A DNA stretch of 64,000 nucleotides from Sclerotinia nivalis (Eukaryota; Ascomycota; Leotiomycetes; Helotiales; Sclerotiniaceae), in contig JAPEIS010000008.1 of assembly GCA_029531795.1 (NCBI GenBank), forward strand, positions 2,294,001 through 2,358,000, read 5' to 3'. How positions within the stretch are numbered: the first letter of the stretch is position 1; each line of letters starts with the position of its first letter. Positions 12,658-23,486 of the stretch are shown piece by piece. Both the position numbers and the translations under genes were made by a program. The notes beneath the pieces are model-generated. The model worked only from the letters and a program-made list of their open reading frames with translations. It was not told the origin of the DNA and made no database searches.

Positions 12658-14480
12658 TTAGAGAATAGTACGACAGTTTCTGGAACTGTGTCCTTCCGGG
12701 AATTTCCCATTGTAGTCCCGAAGGTGATCCCCACAATTGCAGGCATCATCACGGCACAGGTCACTGGCAAGACAATCCTCGACTCCGTGGCCATGTGGAA
12801 AACCACCACTATTCTCAAAGTTACCACTAAGATATCGTTGATGCTCCCGGCAGGCGCAGATATTACCCTGATCGATCCACTTGTTAAGATTGCTCAGGAT
12901 AGAACCTGGAGTTCTGAAAGGAGCAATGCGATCGTTTACTAATTGAGAGTTTCTGCGCGATTGTCCATTACCAATGGCAATGCACAATTCGCCAGCTCTT
13001 TGTTGTACATCTCTCATTCGATTGTTGTATGTATCGGTGACAGTCTTCAATCTGTTGGAGGGAGCAGACGAAGCTCTGTTGTTTTCGTCAATGATTCTTA
13101 GGAGTGTATGTCTTTCAGAACGAAGCCAGGGTTCATTCGGTCTGAGTGGTACAGGTTCGACAGGTTCAGTATCCGCACTGTATCGTGGTTAGTATTGATG
13201 TTTAGATCAAGTTTTGAATAAAAAACTTACATATATACGATAGCATCTGCGGCCACTTTCTCAATTTCCTCTCTCTCTTCTGGTGTTGCTGCGAGCCAAG
13301 CATCTGTTTTCCTGATTTTCTTCTTAGCATTATATCGAGCCGTTGCCCACCTGGCCTTTGCTAAACCTCCAGGGCCACGCTGTCTCCAACGTTGACTGAC
13401 TGGAAAACCAGGATCCGCAGGTGGCGCAGGAGGCGCAGGAGGAATCTGTTGTTCATCATCATCCGTGTCGGTGGTATCATCAGTTCCGTCGACCGACGCA
13501 TCTTCATCTCCGTTGACCGTCATATCCTCAGTTTCTTCGACAGCTGTACCTCTGCTATAACTTTTTTGATATACCAGTTTTTCATACATATCTTCGTATT
13601 CGACCGTCACGTCAACGGAGTCAAGTACTGTTACCCACTCCTTAACATGATCATCCAAAACTACCTTCTTTTTGGGGGAGTTTCTGCTTCGCCGATTTTC
13701 ACGTCGAGCACTATTGTTTTGAGCGGCAGCATGGGCAGCAGAAGTTGCGGCAGGAGCAAATTCCTCCGCTAGACGTCGACGGTGCCTACGACCTGGAGTT
13801 AGGGTTCTTTCATTCCTAGAGGCAGCGGACTCCCGGCGAGTGCGACGTCCTCCACGGAGCGGAGAGGCTGTTTGATCGCCAGGTATAGTATCCTGTTGCA
13901 AATTTGGGGTGGGAATAGGAGGGAAATTAGAAGTAACCAGGTAGTTGAAAGCATTCGAGTCGTGTTCAAGATCAAAACCTAGCTCTTCATCGATTACAAT
14001 GGTACTAGTCGGGTTTGGAATAGACTGGAAGTCGTAAGGCATCGAACCGCGTTCAAAATTGAGGCCTAGCTCGTCACCGTTATGAACGGCACCATCAAAA
14101 TGCGTAGGGTCTGGATAATGAGAAGATTGTTGGAAAGATTGATGAATATGCTTATGGACCGGCTGATGGAAAGATTGATATTCCTCTGGTGCTGTCTGGT
14201 TGACTGCATTTATGTTTAGACTCGATTGCGCTAATTGCTGGCTATGAGCTATAAGCGCTGCGCTATTCGCCATGAAAGGGGGCATAGCAGATGAAGCTCT
14301 TCCGCGTCTTTGTGGTTGAGGAGGAGAGGGAGAGGGAGCGGAATTGGAAGGTGGAGGTATAGGAGAGCTATCAAGGCCGAGAGTACCGCTTGGCTCGAGA
14401 AAAAGGGCTGGGTCAAGAGGAAACGTTGGATCAAAAGGAGGCGCTGCCTGACGACCTTTGTCATCTTTGTCCGAAGACAT
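12658..14480 (-). CDS. Protein of unknown function with C-terminal CxCxxH repeats
   Basis: Two exons, 13231-14480 and 12658-13177, joined over a 53-nt intron (GTAAGT donor, TACTAAC branch, CAG acceptor) into 589 residues. No family is recognised. The N-terminal 130 residues are Pro/Ser/Gln/His-rich and look disordered. Near residue 210 come two Arg-rich patches (RRTRRES, GRRHRRRL), then SPKKKVVLDDH, so nuclear location is plausible. An acidic run (about 310-350) precedes a Pro/Ala run and a conserved-looking KARWATARYNAKKK segment. The last 60 residues hold two similar Cys/His units, CACREHQRYLSGNF...GHGVEDC and CNCGDHLRDYNGKF...GHSSRNC, spaced as a metal-binding repeat might be. The ATG at 14480 opens the frame. 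The exon join is well supported; the function is not. Confidence 0.75.
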
Positions 14481-16577
14481 TGTTAGACAGTTTAACGAAT
14501 CAATACAAAGTATAAGTGTTCAGTGAAAAACCTGATTGTAAAGTAGAAAGAGTATAAAGACTCTTTAGAAAGAAAATTGGTTTTTGATGGTACAAGAGTT
14601 CTATAATATGAGTCTGTTGTGGAGGTTGTTGTTGAGAGGAATTGAAACTGAAAGTCAGATTCGAAAAGGAGTGCTTATAATTAAAATCAAACTACTCTAC
14701 TTGCAGTATAATCATCAACCTTACTTACTAGTGGAGTCTCATCGAGCTTCCTACTGGACGCCACATAAAGCTTTCCACAACTGGGTGAATGCGAATATTG
14801 AAACTGGAGCCTGGTTCCGAAGGTTCTGGATAGTTCCGATGAGATTGAAAGAGCCGTATGGATGTCTTTTTGGTATGGGCGGTGAAGGCTCTCATCAGAG
14901 TAGTCTTGTCCGAATTATCTTTAATCTACCCATGAATTGGGGACATTCAGAATAATAACTTGCAGATGATTTTGTATACTAAGCAATGTAGCTTTGACAA
15001 TTAGATAAACAACATTTGTAGAATTTTTTTGTCTATTAGTAGTATATTATAATGTTCTGCAATGATCTTGAAGACTACTATATATATATAGTATGAAAAG
15101 GGGTTCTCGTCTAATCTTTTTGTTGAATATACTTTTTCCAATCTTTCAGTCAGATATATCAGAAGGTATCTTCGTCCAATATTTTCCAGTCTCCTTGAAT
15201 ACAACACGGAAAAGAAAATTTTGTAGTTTTGTGTAGTTATACAAGATATTTTCAATGCAAGTACAGCTTTAACCATTTAAAAGTTCCCATCATAGTGATA
15301 TTATCTAATATGGTCTTCTTTACCTCTCTCTTCTCTTGACCTTGTGTTGCGGTTGTCTATTGTGGATGCATTTTTCTAGATACTGTTAAGATGACTTGTA
15401 GATATAGACATCAAGAAGCTTGATCCAGAATGTCCTGTCTGTTTGTGGCCAAATTAGTATTGAAGAGTGCTCTTTGCCTTCACAAAATAAATATAGATTG
15501 TTTGAAGATCTCCAGACATAGAAGATAAGGTATAGATAACCAAGAAGACTTGTGTCAGTTCGATTGCTTGTGAGATTAAAGGGAAGAAATGGATTAATCA
15601 TAAGCTAAGATCTGACTAATATACAAATAATCCTCCAGAATTGAAACCTGCTCTCAACCTGGATTCCTTTTGGATGTTTTTAAGCTCCATTCACTGATAT
15701 TCTATGAAAAATGTTCTGATGTTGTGTTGGCCTTTGGTTCCAAATCTTTCAAATATAACTTCGCACTGCTGAAGCTGGTGGCAAGCCGAGCATACATAGA
15801 GTAATAGTACAATTCTGGTGCCTCGAAATTCTTCGAATTCCACACTGCAGCTTTATCTGGTCTATTAGCCTGGAGCCAGCTGGGGAGTCTTATGTTATGA
15901 TTTTTCATGTTGAAGTTAATTCTTGGCAGGATTAATCTCAAGGCCTTAAATCAAAAGCTAGGGGCTCACAGAGTGTCCAATAGTTCGGATTGGCAGACTA
16001 GATTCAAGCTTTCAATTATCGAGATTCTTTGAAAATTTGAATATAATTCAATATATCAACTGATTTGAAGATCCCAAATAAATTCAGGAATCCAAAAGCT
16101 TCTCATTGTTGGATTGCAGTCCGGATGATTAGATACCCTAGGAATTGAAGACAGGTAGGCTTTATATGTACATTATCTGCTTTGGTGCTCAATATAGAAA
16201 TCATACTGCTTTAAGCTATGAACTTTGTTCAGATCAAATTTGTTTGGTGTTGTAATAATACGAAATCTAATTCTGAGAGTCACTATTGAAAACAAACAAT
16301 GCATCACTCTTCAAACAAATAACTAAGAATTTGTTTGTTTGTCAAGATCAAGAATTAATACTTATACAATGAGTTATAATTAAGGAAAATAATATAGGAG
16401 AATCCAAGATCTACATGGTTTCAAATCTTACTAATTTTGAAAAATCAGAAATGTAACTACAATTTCACTGTGCTGCTAATTATGAAGAAGAAATGGGTTT
16501 AGTCAATAGTTACATGGTACTGCATATACTTGGGGTTTTTTTCTACCTAGGGCTTCATGGGACATTCACTACAACTC
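14481..16577. other. Intergenic DNA, no gene seen
   Basis: This AT-rich stretch holds a 123-codon plus-strand ORF (14584-14955) and several shorter ones. None has recognisable motifs or splice partners. The right end carries the presumed 3' UTR of the epimerase-like gene and the left end the upstream region of the 589-residue gene. Confidence 0.4.
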
Positions 16578-17510
16578 CTAGATTTGAGAAGCCACTGAAC
16601 AGATCTCCTCCAGTATATCAGAACCGCTCGGGTTCCAGCCCAATACATCTCTAGCCTTCGCTCCAGATGCCCTATTCTCTGCTGAGATAAACTTTGCAAA
16701 AATCGGGCCTAGCTTTTCGGTAGCTTCTTCCATGGGAAGATCTTTCAATGGCAAATTCAATGACGTGGCCATAGTTTCCCAAATTTGATGGAAAGTAACA
16801 TCAGTAGACGAACTAGCATTGAATATATCGCCCGATTCGGCCTTCTGAGCAGCCAACAGATAAAGTCGAGCCGCATCGTCAACATGAATGGCTGTTGTAC
16901 AACTTTTCCCACCATCGACACATATCACCGCGCCAGCATTCTTAGAAATATCCATGAACAATTTGACTCCACTACCTCCTCTTCCATACACCCATGGAGC
17001 CAGACGTATGGCAATAACTCGAATAGCTTTCTTCCCCAACTCAAGGGCATGAGGTTCAGCTTTACCTCGAGTATTGAGAGGATTTGGATCCATCGGGGAT
17101 GTCTCGGTAGTCTCTCCACCATTTGGATCCGGCGAAACGAATAGTGTACCACCAGTCACAACTAATGGTTTGTTGGATCCCTCCAATCCATCTGCAATAC
17201 CTTCAATTACCGCCTTATCGATTGGCCAAACAGGATCATAACCAGCGCTGGCATTTATGAGGTGATAGGCGGTCGCAAGGTGCAAAACAATATCTGCTTT
17301 GGAGCTTTCGTGGCGTAGGATTTCAAGGCTAGTGAGATCACCACGTACTGGCACTGCGCCAGCTTTGAGTAACTTGGCGTCCCTGGATTCAGATCGAGGT
17401 AACCCATGTACATCATAGCCCTCTGCGATGGCAAGTTCTGTGATGACAGAACCGATGTAACCGGTAGCCCCAGTCATGAAAATGCGCTGCTTTTTATTGG
17501 GAGCTGCCAT
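16578..17510 (-). CDS. NAD(P)-dependent epimerase/reductase-like protein (atypical SDR)
   Basis: Single-exon gene of 310 residues. It has an N-terminal Rossmann fold with the dinucleotide motif TGATGYIG at residues 13-20, then a RGDLTS acidic position and VLHLATAYH, as in extended or atypical short-chain dehydrogenases. The usual catalytic YxxxK is not present at the expected place, where the protein reads LNTRGKAEPHALEL. This suggests an atypical SDR whose chemistry may differ from sugar epimerases. The C-terminus has the common SSTDVTFHQIW and LGWNPSGSD features of NAD-dependent epimerase-like proteins. It is probably a cytosolic oxidoreductase; the substrate is unknown. The ATG at 17510 begins MAAPNKKQ. 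No neighbouring gene suggests a pathway. Confidence 0.85.
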   Translation of the reverse strand: MAAPNKKQRIFMTGATGYIGSVITELAIAEGYDVHGLPRSESRDAKLLKAGAVPVRGDLTSLEILRHESSKADIVLHLATAYHLINASAGYDPVWPIDKAVIEGIADGLEGSNKPLVVTGGTLFVSPDPNGGETTETSPMDPNPLNTRGKAEPHALELGKKAIRVIAIRLAPWVYGRGGSGVKLFMDISKNAGAVICVDGGKSCTTAIHVDDAARLYLLAAQKAESGDIFNASSSTDVTFHQIWETMATSLNLPLKDLPMEEATEKLGPIFAKFISAENRASGAKARDVLGWNPSGSDILEEICSVASQI

Positions 17511-18895
17511 GATGTAAGATTTTAATGATCAGAATGGAATTGTAAATTGTGTATGACGGGATTGCTAGGAAAGACAAATGGAAATGTGTTTTGTATGATA
17601 AGAAGAGAATCGATTCGCAGCATAGGTCTATATACTCATTCATATTCCAGGGTCAACTATCAATTGCAGTGAAACAAACCTTGAGTAAGGTTAGCACGCT
17701 GAACAATCAGCGGACGGTCGGATTTAGAAACTACCTTAGAAGTAATCTAATTTTATTTCCATCTAACCCCGCCTGAATACATAAGGTGGGTGCGGATTAT
17801 CCTTGACGTATAAGCAGTCCCCACATCCTTTTACGCTAACCTTCCTTCGTATTGACAACCTTGTCTTGGCGTAGTGATATCGCCAAGACGGTGTAAAATG
17901 AAATATATTAATAGAGATGCTAATGGTTCTAGGCGATACGATCAAACATGTAGAAGTTTCGTCATCGTGATGTACTCGAAATGCGGGGACGAGCAAGAAG
18001 GAAACAAGGCGTCATGGGAACTACTTCGAAGCCTGCAAACTGTAGATATATGTGGAACTTACTGGCGCATCACTATTCGCAGAAAATGGTACAAATCAAA
18101 CGATGTAGGTATTTTAAGAATCAAAAAGCCAAAGGAAAAATATCCATCTGGCACAATTAATATTCTGCACACAGCAGGTGGACCAAGGCGACGAATTTGA
18201 TACCACCACTTCCTTTATTTAAAAGAAAACATTGGAAGACGCTTCAAAACAGAATACAACAAAGAAACGTAAAGATTATCACCGCTAGTAACACCAGACA
18301 AGTTTTCTGTCGCAGCAGCCATATACCGAATAAAACAGACCCATAGTCACACAAATGCAATTGCTAGAGCTGATGCTTGCGGAGGTACATTGCTGCCCCC
18401 TCCCCCCGGCCTCGCCCCCTGCACAGCAAATAAGCAACCCAATGCAAACAAGAGCAGCCAAGGTGACAGAACCAAACACTACGGTAATGATGAAAACATT
18501 ATGAATCATAGAGATGGTGGAGATGGTTTGGGCGACTCTGCGAGTTGTGGACTTTTTTTCTCGAAGATGGTGGCATTTTTTCTCGCGTTTCGCGGTCGAG
18601 TCAATTCGAAAGAATCAAAGCGATTGCATCCTACACAAGTTGGCCGTTGGATTCTGCTGAAGTTAATAGTGTAATAGCGTAATGACACTGAATCCCATCT
18701 CATACAAATAAGAAGCTACAGCATCAAAAACTCGAAAAGTGAATTGCAGCGGAAGTATTTGCTGCCGTTATTTACTTAAGCGAGCTATTTTAGAAGACAC
18801 AAACCGCAGACAGACCTTTGAAATTGTTGCTTCCAAATTAATCACACAAATCCAAGAGTCATTCACCATTCCCTACAACCACTTGGGCTACAATT
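17511..18895. other. Intergenic DNA with a possible TATA box for the epimerase-like gene
   Basis: A TATATAG on the minus strand (17628-17634) lies about 120 bp upstream of the epimerase-like ATG. A 74-codon minus-strand ORF (18285-18509) encodes one hydrophobic segment but starts within low-complexity sequence and I do not accept it. No RNA gene is seen. Confidence 0.35.
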
Positions 18896-19902
18896 ATGGA
18901 TATCTTTGCGAAGCAATTCCCGGTATTTCTGTCTCCGAATCAGAACATGGAGGGCAGTTCTGTCCAGGTACACGCGGAGTACACAGACCGCGACTCCAAC
19001 AACAACAGAATTCAGACTGCTTCCCTCAAGATCAATCTGCAGACCCTCAAAGTTTCTACGGGAGCTACTGGTGAGACATCTCAATAGTTATAAGTTCTGT
19101 TTGCAATTATCTGACACGCCAGTTAGGCAATGTTTATGCGCCCGATGATATCACCATGTCAGGACTCGACTGCGAAATGGGCAGAACCATAAACAGCGGA
19201 ATCAGTCATATGAAGCCGAATACACACTCATCTATGAACACAGGCCAGATCCAGCAGCAAGCTGATCTGGCGCGCATGTTACAACCAACTATTCGGGCTC
19301 TGCAGTCCGCCACGGACAAAGCTATTAACAAGAGCAAAGAAGTCACAAACGGAGCCTTCATAGGACCAAAATTACCAAATGAGCGGAGGAATATGAGACG
19401 AATCTCTCGTGCTCAAGCTAGCCATTTGAAAATCTAGAACCCTCCCAAAAAGAAGCTTAAACAAGCAGAAACAAACCACACCGCTGCCAATACCACGAAC
19501 GCGAAGCCGAAGAGAACAAAAAAGAAGAAGAATAGCGATACCAAAACTCAGACCAATCCATCCAGTGGTCCCGTTAACAAAGTTAGGAAGAGAAAGTCAA
19601 AGGAAGGAGAGAAAGAGCAGCACATGCTATATTTAATAGAACGCCGCAAGCTTGAGGATAGAAAAAAGCTTGCTGACGCCGATATGGCCGCCAGGGAAGA
19701 TGCCGATCAAAAGGCACTTGTTTTGAGCAATGCACCCGACTCAAGACTTTGGCAGAAAATGTACGAGCAGGAATACCAGGCACGTACTGCCAGACTGAGG
19801 GAACGACAAATTAGGGATGAAAAGGCGTTGATGTCGGCCTTGGATGGCTTGTCTCTTGGTGAATCAAAAGATGCGAATGATGATTACGACCTAATACTAT
19901 GA
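18896..19902 (+). pseudogene. Two-exon basic protein ORF interrupted by one in-frame TAG
   Basis: Exon 1 is 18896-19070 and starts in good context (A at -3, G at +4). A 56-nt intron (GTGAGA donor, TTAG acceptor at 19126) leads to exon 2 at 19127. The frame then meets TAG at 19435-19437 but stays open, in the same frame, to a TGA after 19902. Up to the TAG the product is about 161 residues; the full span would be about 317. The part after the TAG is Lys-rich (PKRTKKKK, VRKRKSKEG), then helical and charged (ERRKLEDRKKLADADMAARED). This suggests a nuclear, coiled-coil-like basic protein. No family is recognised. The TAG could be a recent nonsense mutation, a sequencing error, or the true end of a shorter protein; I found no good intron that removes it. 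Confidence 0.5.
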
Positions 19903-21247
19903 GATGAAAGGAGATTTGAATATGAAGGTGAAGCGGGCGACCTTTCTCAAAATTTGGGCTGCTATCCTTTGGTGATTGTGCAGGATGGTATTGGAGTTTG
20001 TGGGTTTAAGTATCTGGGTCTTTTCTGAAAACGAATTATTTCTTCTGTGTTGCTCGGCGCGTTCACTTGTTACCATTCATCATCACTACATTCGAACAAT
20101 GGCCCATATGGACGGGCCTCAGGGTCCATCAGCTCAGATATAACAAGTCAAAGGGTACTACTCAATACATTTGGCAATAATAGGTAGACTTCATCTACGA
20201 TATAATCTCTCTACAAAACGGTCTAAGGGTGTGAACTCTCTTGATCTTGCATGCCCATGATAAGATATTTAGATATGAAACCACGTTGGTGGCGAGTTTA
20301 CTTGAACTGGTAAATTCGGTCCCAGTGCTTTGATTGACAGTGCTCTACTTGATTATTTTTTTTGCTGCTAACTTCAATTTCTAAAGTGCAGCTTTTACTA
20401 AGACAGTGCGTGTCTATTAATCGAAGCTGCAGCAGCAGAGATGAAAACAGTTGCGACACAATTGAGAAAACAGAGATTGAGCAACCTGGACAGATAATGA
20501 ATACAGCGCAGAAATCAATCGAACAAAATTACCGCGGCACGTCGAAAGGAGCGGAATCCGTAGTGCGCATCAAAAGAGAGCACTAACAATCTTAACAGCA
20601 AGCTGCCACCAGCAAAATCGGTCATTATATCATATGAAAAGAATCGCACAGTGTAAACCTTCCATCGCTTCCAGAATCAATACATGACTAATAAATTTGG
20701 GCAACAGTGATGGCTTAAAAAAGAGAAGTATTACAACATTGTACTTCTGGAGCGCTAGGAAGATTCGATGTGTCTCCTCGCCGGACAATATATCATGAAA
20801 AGCAGCTACTGCATGTTTATTCGGTCCTGCTTTGCGGTAATTGTCCCGTTTTTCTAGATCTTGCCAATGAGAATTTGAAGTATGAGGGTACTACTGCGGA
20901 ATATGGCCCTTACACGGCGAACGTGCTCAAGATCTCAACTGACTGCAACGCAGTTTATTCCCCACAATTCACGACGTCCAAGTTCGCACGTCGACAAATT
21001 GGCTTTGGCAGTGTGGAGCACTCAGATAAATACAGAGCCTATAGAGTAATGGTGAACTTGATCTTTCGTGTCAAAGGATAACCAAAGAGCATAGGAAAAA
21101 TCTGTCAGCCTCGGGAGGTTGATATGGTAGATATGGCGAGATTTCTTGGTGTATCCGAAGCAAAGATCGATTTACTTATGGATCGAAAGTCCCAAGACTG
21201 TGAGTGGAGACCACCAATTAACTACAATTTCTTGACACCAATGACTG
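19903..21247. other. Intergenic DNA, no gene accepted
   Basis: A plus-strand ORF at 20770-21081 (103 codons) and a second at 21124-21342 look weakly protein-like. They lack known motifs, and the second overlaps the minus-strand 215-codon ORF. Nothing else is recognised. Confidence 0.35.
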
Positions 21248-21895
21248 CTATGACAGTGAGCGCGGAAGTAAATCCTGCCAGCTCAAAGACAGCAAACCCT
21301 TCAATGATGACGAAAATTTCGTCTCCCTCGAACCCCCTTTAAAGCGAACAGAACTTGCGTGAAGGATCGGCGAATCCTGTGTCAATTCTACACGTGTAAA
21401 TAGCCAAGTGGGACAGACGATGCTTCGGCCTTTCCTCAACATGAGAGCCCCGTAAAATTGTTCTTGTGGATGAGTTATGGGGTCGCACAATGTAATCGGG
21501 AAGCTGTATGATCCATGCTGTACGAGTAATGTAGCATTGATATCTAGTTTGCGGTAATGTGTGATCAGTTCTGCATTCCTTGAGGCAAATAGTGTTCTGT
21601 CTTCATGGTTGCATTGATGTTCGTTCTTGAAAGTAACGAATGCTTGAAGCTGATTGAGGTGAAGTTTGGGTGTGCTGATGAGGTAAGCATATTTAGTCAT
21701 CAGAGGTGGGGCGCCGTCGATCACGTTACACCGCAGCATACGGTCTAGTGTGCCCGGACTTCTACACTTAAGCTTTGGAGTCTTCTTGAACTCAAACTTA
21801 CAACTTTCAGACTTAATGGCAGTGATAGCTACTGTTTCCACACTCGCCAAACTGGTTAAATGGACTTCGAACTCGAAAGTAGTCCTCACCACCAT
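21248..21895 (-). CDS. Hypothetical 215-residue protein
   Basis: Single open frame from an ATG at 21895 to a stop at 21248. No family, signal peptide or membrane segment is recognised. Composition is normal for a globular protein, with six Cys residues and clusters such as HYRKLDINATLLVQHGSYSF. No intron is needed. It could be a terminal exon of a longer gene, since nothing fixes the upstream boundary. A plus-strand ORF overlaps its 3' end. Moderate length and protein-like composition are the only support. Confidence 0.4.
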   Translation of the reverse strand: MVVRTTFEFEVHLTSLASVETVAITAIKSESCKFEFKKTPKLKCRSPGTLDRMLRCNVIDGAPPLMTKYAYLISTPKLHLNQLQAFVTFKNEHQCNHEDRTLFASRNAELITHYRKLDINATLLVQHGSYSFPITLCDPITHPQEQFYGALMLRKGRSIVCPTWLFTRVELTQDSPILHASSVRFKGGSRETKFSSSLKGLLSLSWQDLLPRSLS

Positions 21896-23486
21896 ATATC
21901 ACGTGCTATTGACTTGACGGTTAGCACGGTAATGTCGAAAAATACCAGGTTGACTTGATGGTTTGGAGTTAGCAGCTACGATCTTGGGTTCTCTTCCCAT
22001 CTCCCGGATATCTCGACATCAGTATTATCTACTTATCATCTTATCTTATATGAAGCAGCTCGATCTCGAACACTGTGCGGTAAAAGGTCATCTGACGCTG
22101 GTAGTTGTAAGTCTTACATGTGATATGTCTTCGAGATATAGAGGAAACAAAGCAAAATCGATGTTGAAATTTTGCGATGACTGTCCGCACGTCTAATCTT
22201 CGCGGGCTGACCTGATTTCGACCCAGAACCCAAAATATGGTCGACACCACAAGAAAGGAGGATATTAGCATTCCCAAAATGGTTAGAGCCGGATTAATAG
22301 TGCCGAAGTTCTCCCTAAAACCCTTGGTCCTTCATTCCGTGCCACCGATTGCGATGTTACCTGACACGCCTGACTACTCACAGCCATCAAAATGAATTAA
22401 TGAACATATATCTCGTGGAACATCAACATGACAACTTATTAGCAGGAAGGAGTCAAACTCTCTTCATGTTCCACACGTACTGTGTACATATATACTTGTT
22501 ATCTGTTTATCGCAAATAGCTATCGGTGAAATCAGATCATTCATTCCATCGGCAGAAGTCTTCTGACCGAAGCTTGACGGATTGAAACATTTGACATGTA
22601 CTTTTCTTGGAATCTCTTTCAAGGCTGACTCGACTGTACACAATCTGCCTGATCATATTATCGGGTAACGTTACAACAAGCTTCTTTGATTCGTTTCATT
22701 GAAACTCGAGATCAATATTTTTTCCTCTTAGCCGCTGGGTTACACACCCTTGTTTTTCTTCATCCCACCAAGTGGCTCATCGGCAATCTTCACCCCTGAC
22801 GATCGGTCGGGCATTTTATCACGCACGAAGGTTACCTTCCATATTCTGATATTCAATAGCTTGCATGTGCCGGGAAAATGTAATTCCATGTGCCTCTGAC
22901 ATGCAACTTAACCACCATCATTTGTGGTTTTAACTCCTTAATTTCTTCAGGTTCGGCGCCCGTGATGATGATTGGAATTTCTCTTGTCCCCGAGGAGGCT
23001 TAATATCACATTTCAATCCAAGGAGGTTTGAACTTTGAACCTTGCGGATATTGGATTCCTCATTGAGAAGTCATTTTGGCAACCCCTTACCTCCCTGAGC
23101 AATGGAATGTGTGAGTCTGGAGTGGTGGTTTGTCGTAGGAATGTGGGAACCCCAGTCTTGGGATTTTGTCAATATTGTCGTTTGACCTGTTACCTTTCAA
23201 GATGTAAATGTAAAGTTACCACCCGATTGACATGTTGCGGTTTGAAAACCCAATTATGTGAGTAACATTTTGGTCACTTTGGATGTACCACAAATTCGCT
23301 GCGCCGTGGACGTCTGATTATTAGCGGTGGAAATGAGGGACACGAGTATAAGAAGGTCTAGTACTCCAGCTAAAGTGAAGAATGGTCCGAATAAACAACT
23401 CAAGACTTTAGTCAACATCAATACCTTCCATCATTGAACTTTTTTGAAAATTCCGAATCTCATTCTGTCTATAGAATCATTCAATC
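21896..23486. other. Intergenic DNA upstream of the chitinase gene
   Basis: No gene is recognised. The right end is the chitinase promoter. A 76-codon Cys-rich plus ORF (23035-23265) has no supporting motif. Confidence 0.4.
23347..23352 (+). promoter_or_regulatory. Possible TATA box of the chitinase gene
   Basis: TATAAG lies 135 bp upstream of the chitinase ATG, a usual distance for a fungal TATA element with a short 5' UTR. It is supported by position and sequence only. Confidence 0.35.

Noticed and set aside
13392..13772. 126-codon plus-strand ORF
   Set aside because: Antisense to exon 1 of the 589-residue protein, driven by its repeats.
16785..17144. 119-codon plus-strand ORF
   Set aside because: Antisense to the epimerase-like gene, with no protein features of its own.
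18285..18509. 74-codon minus-strand ORF with one hydrophobic segment
   Set aside because: Low-complexity Gly/Cys stretch and no supporting context.
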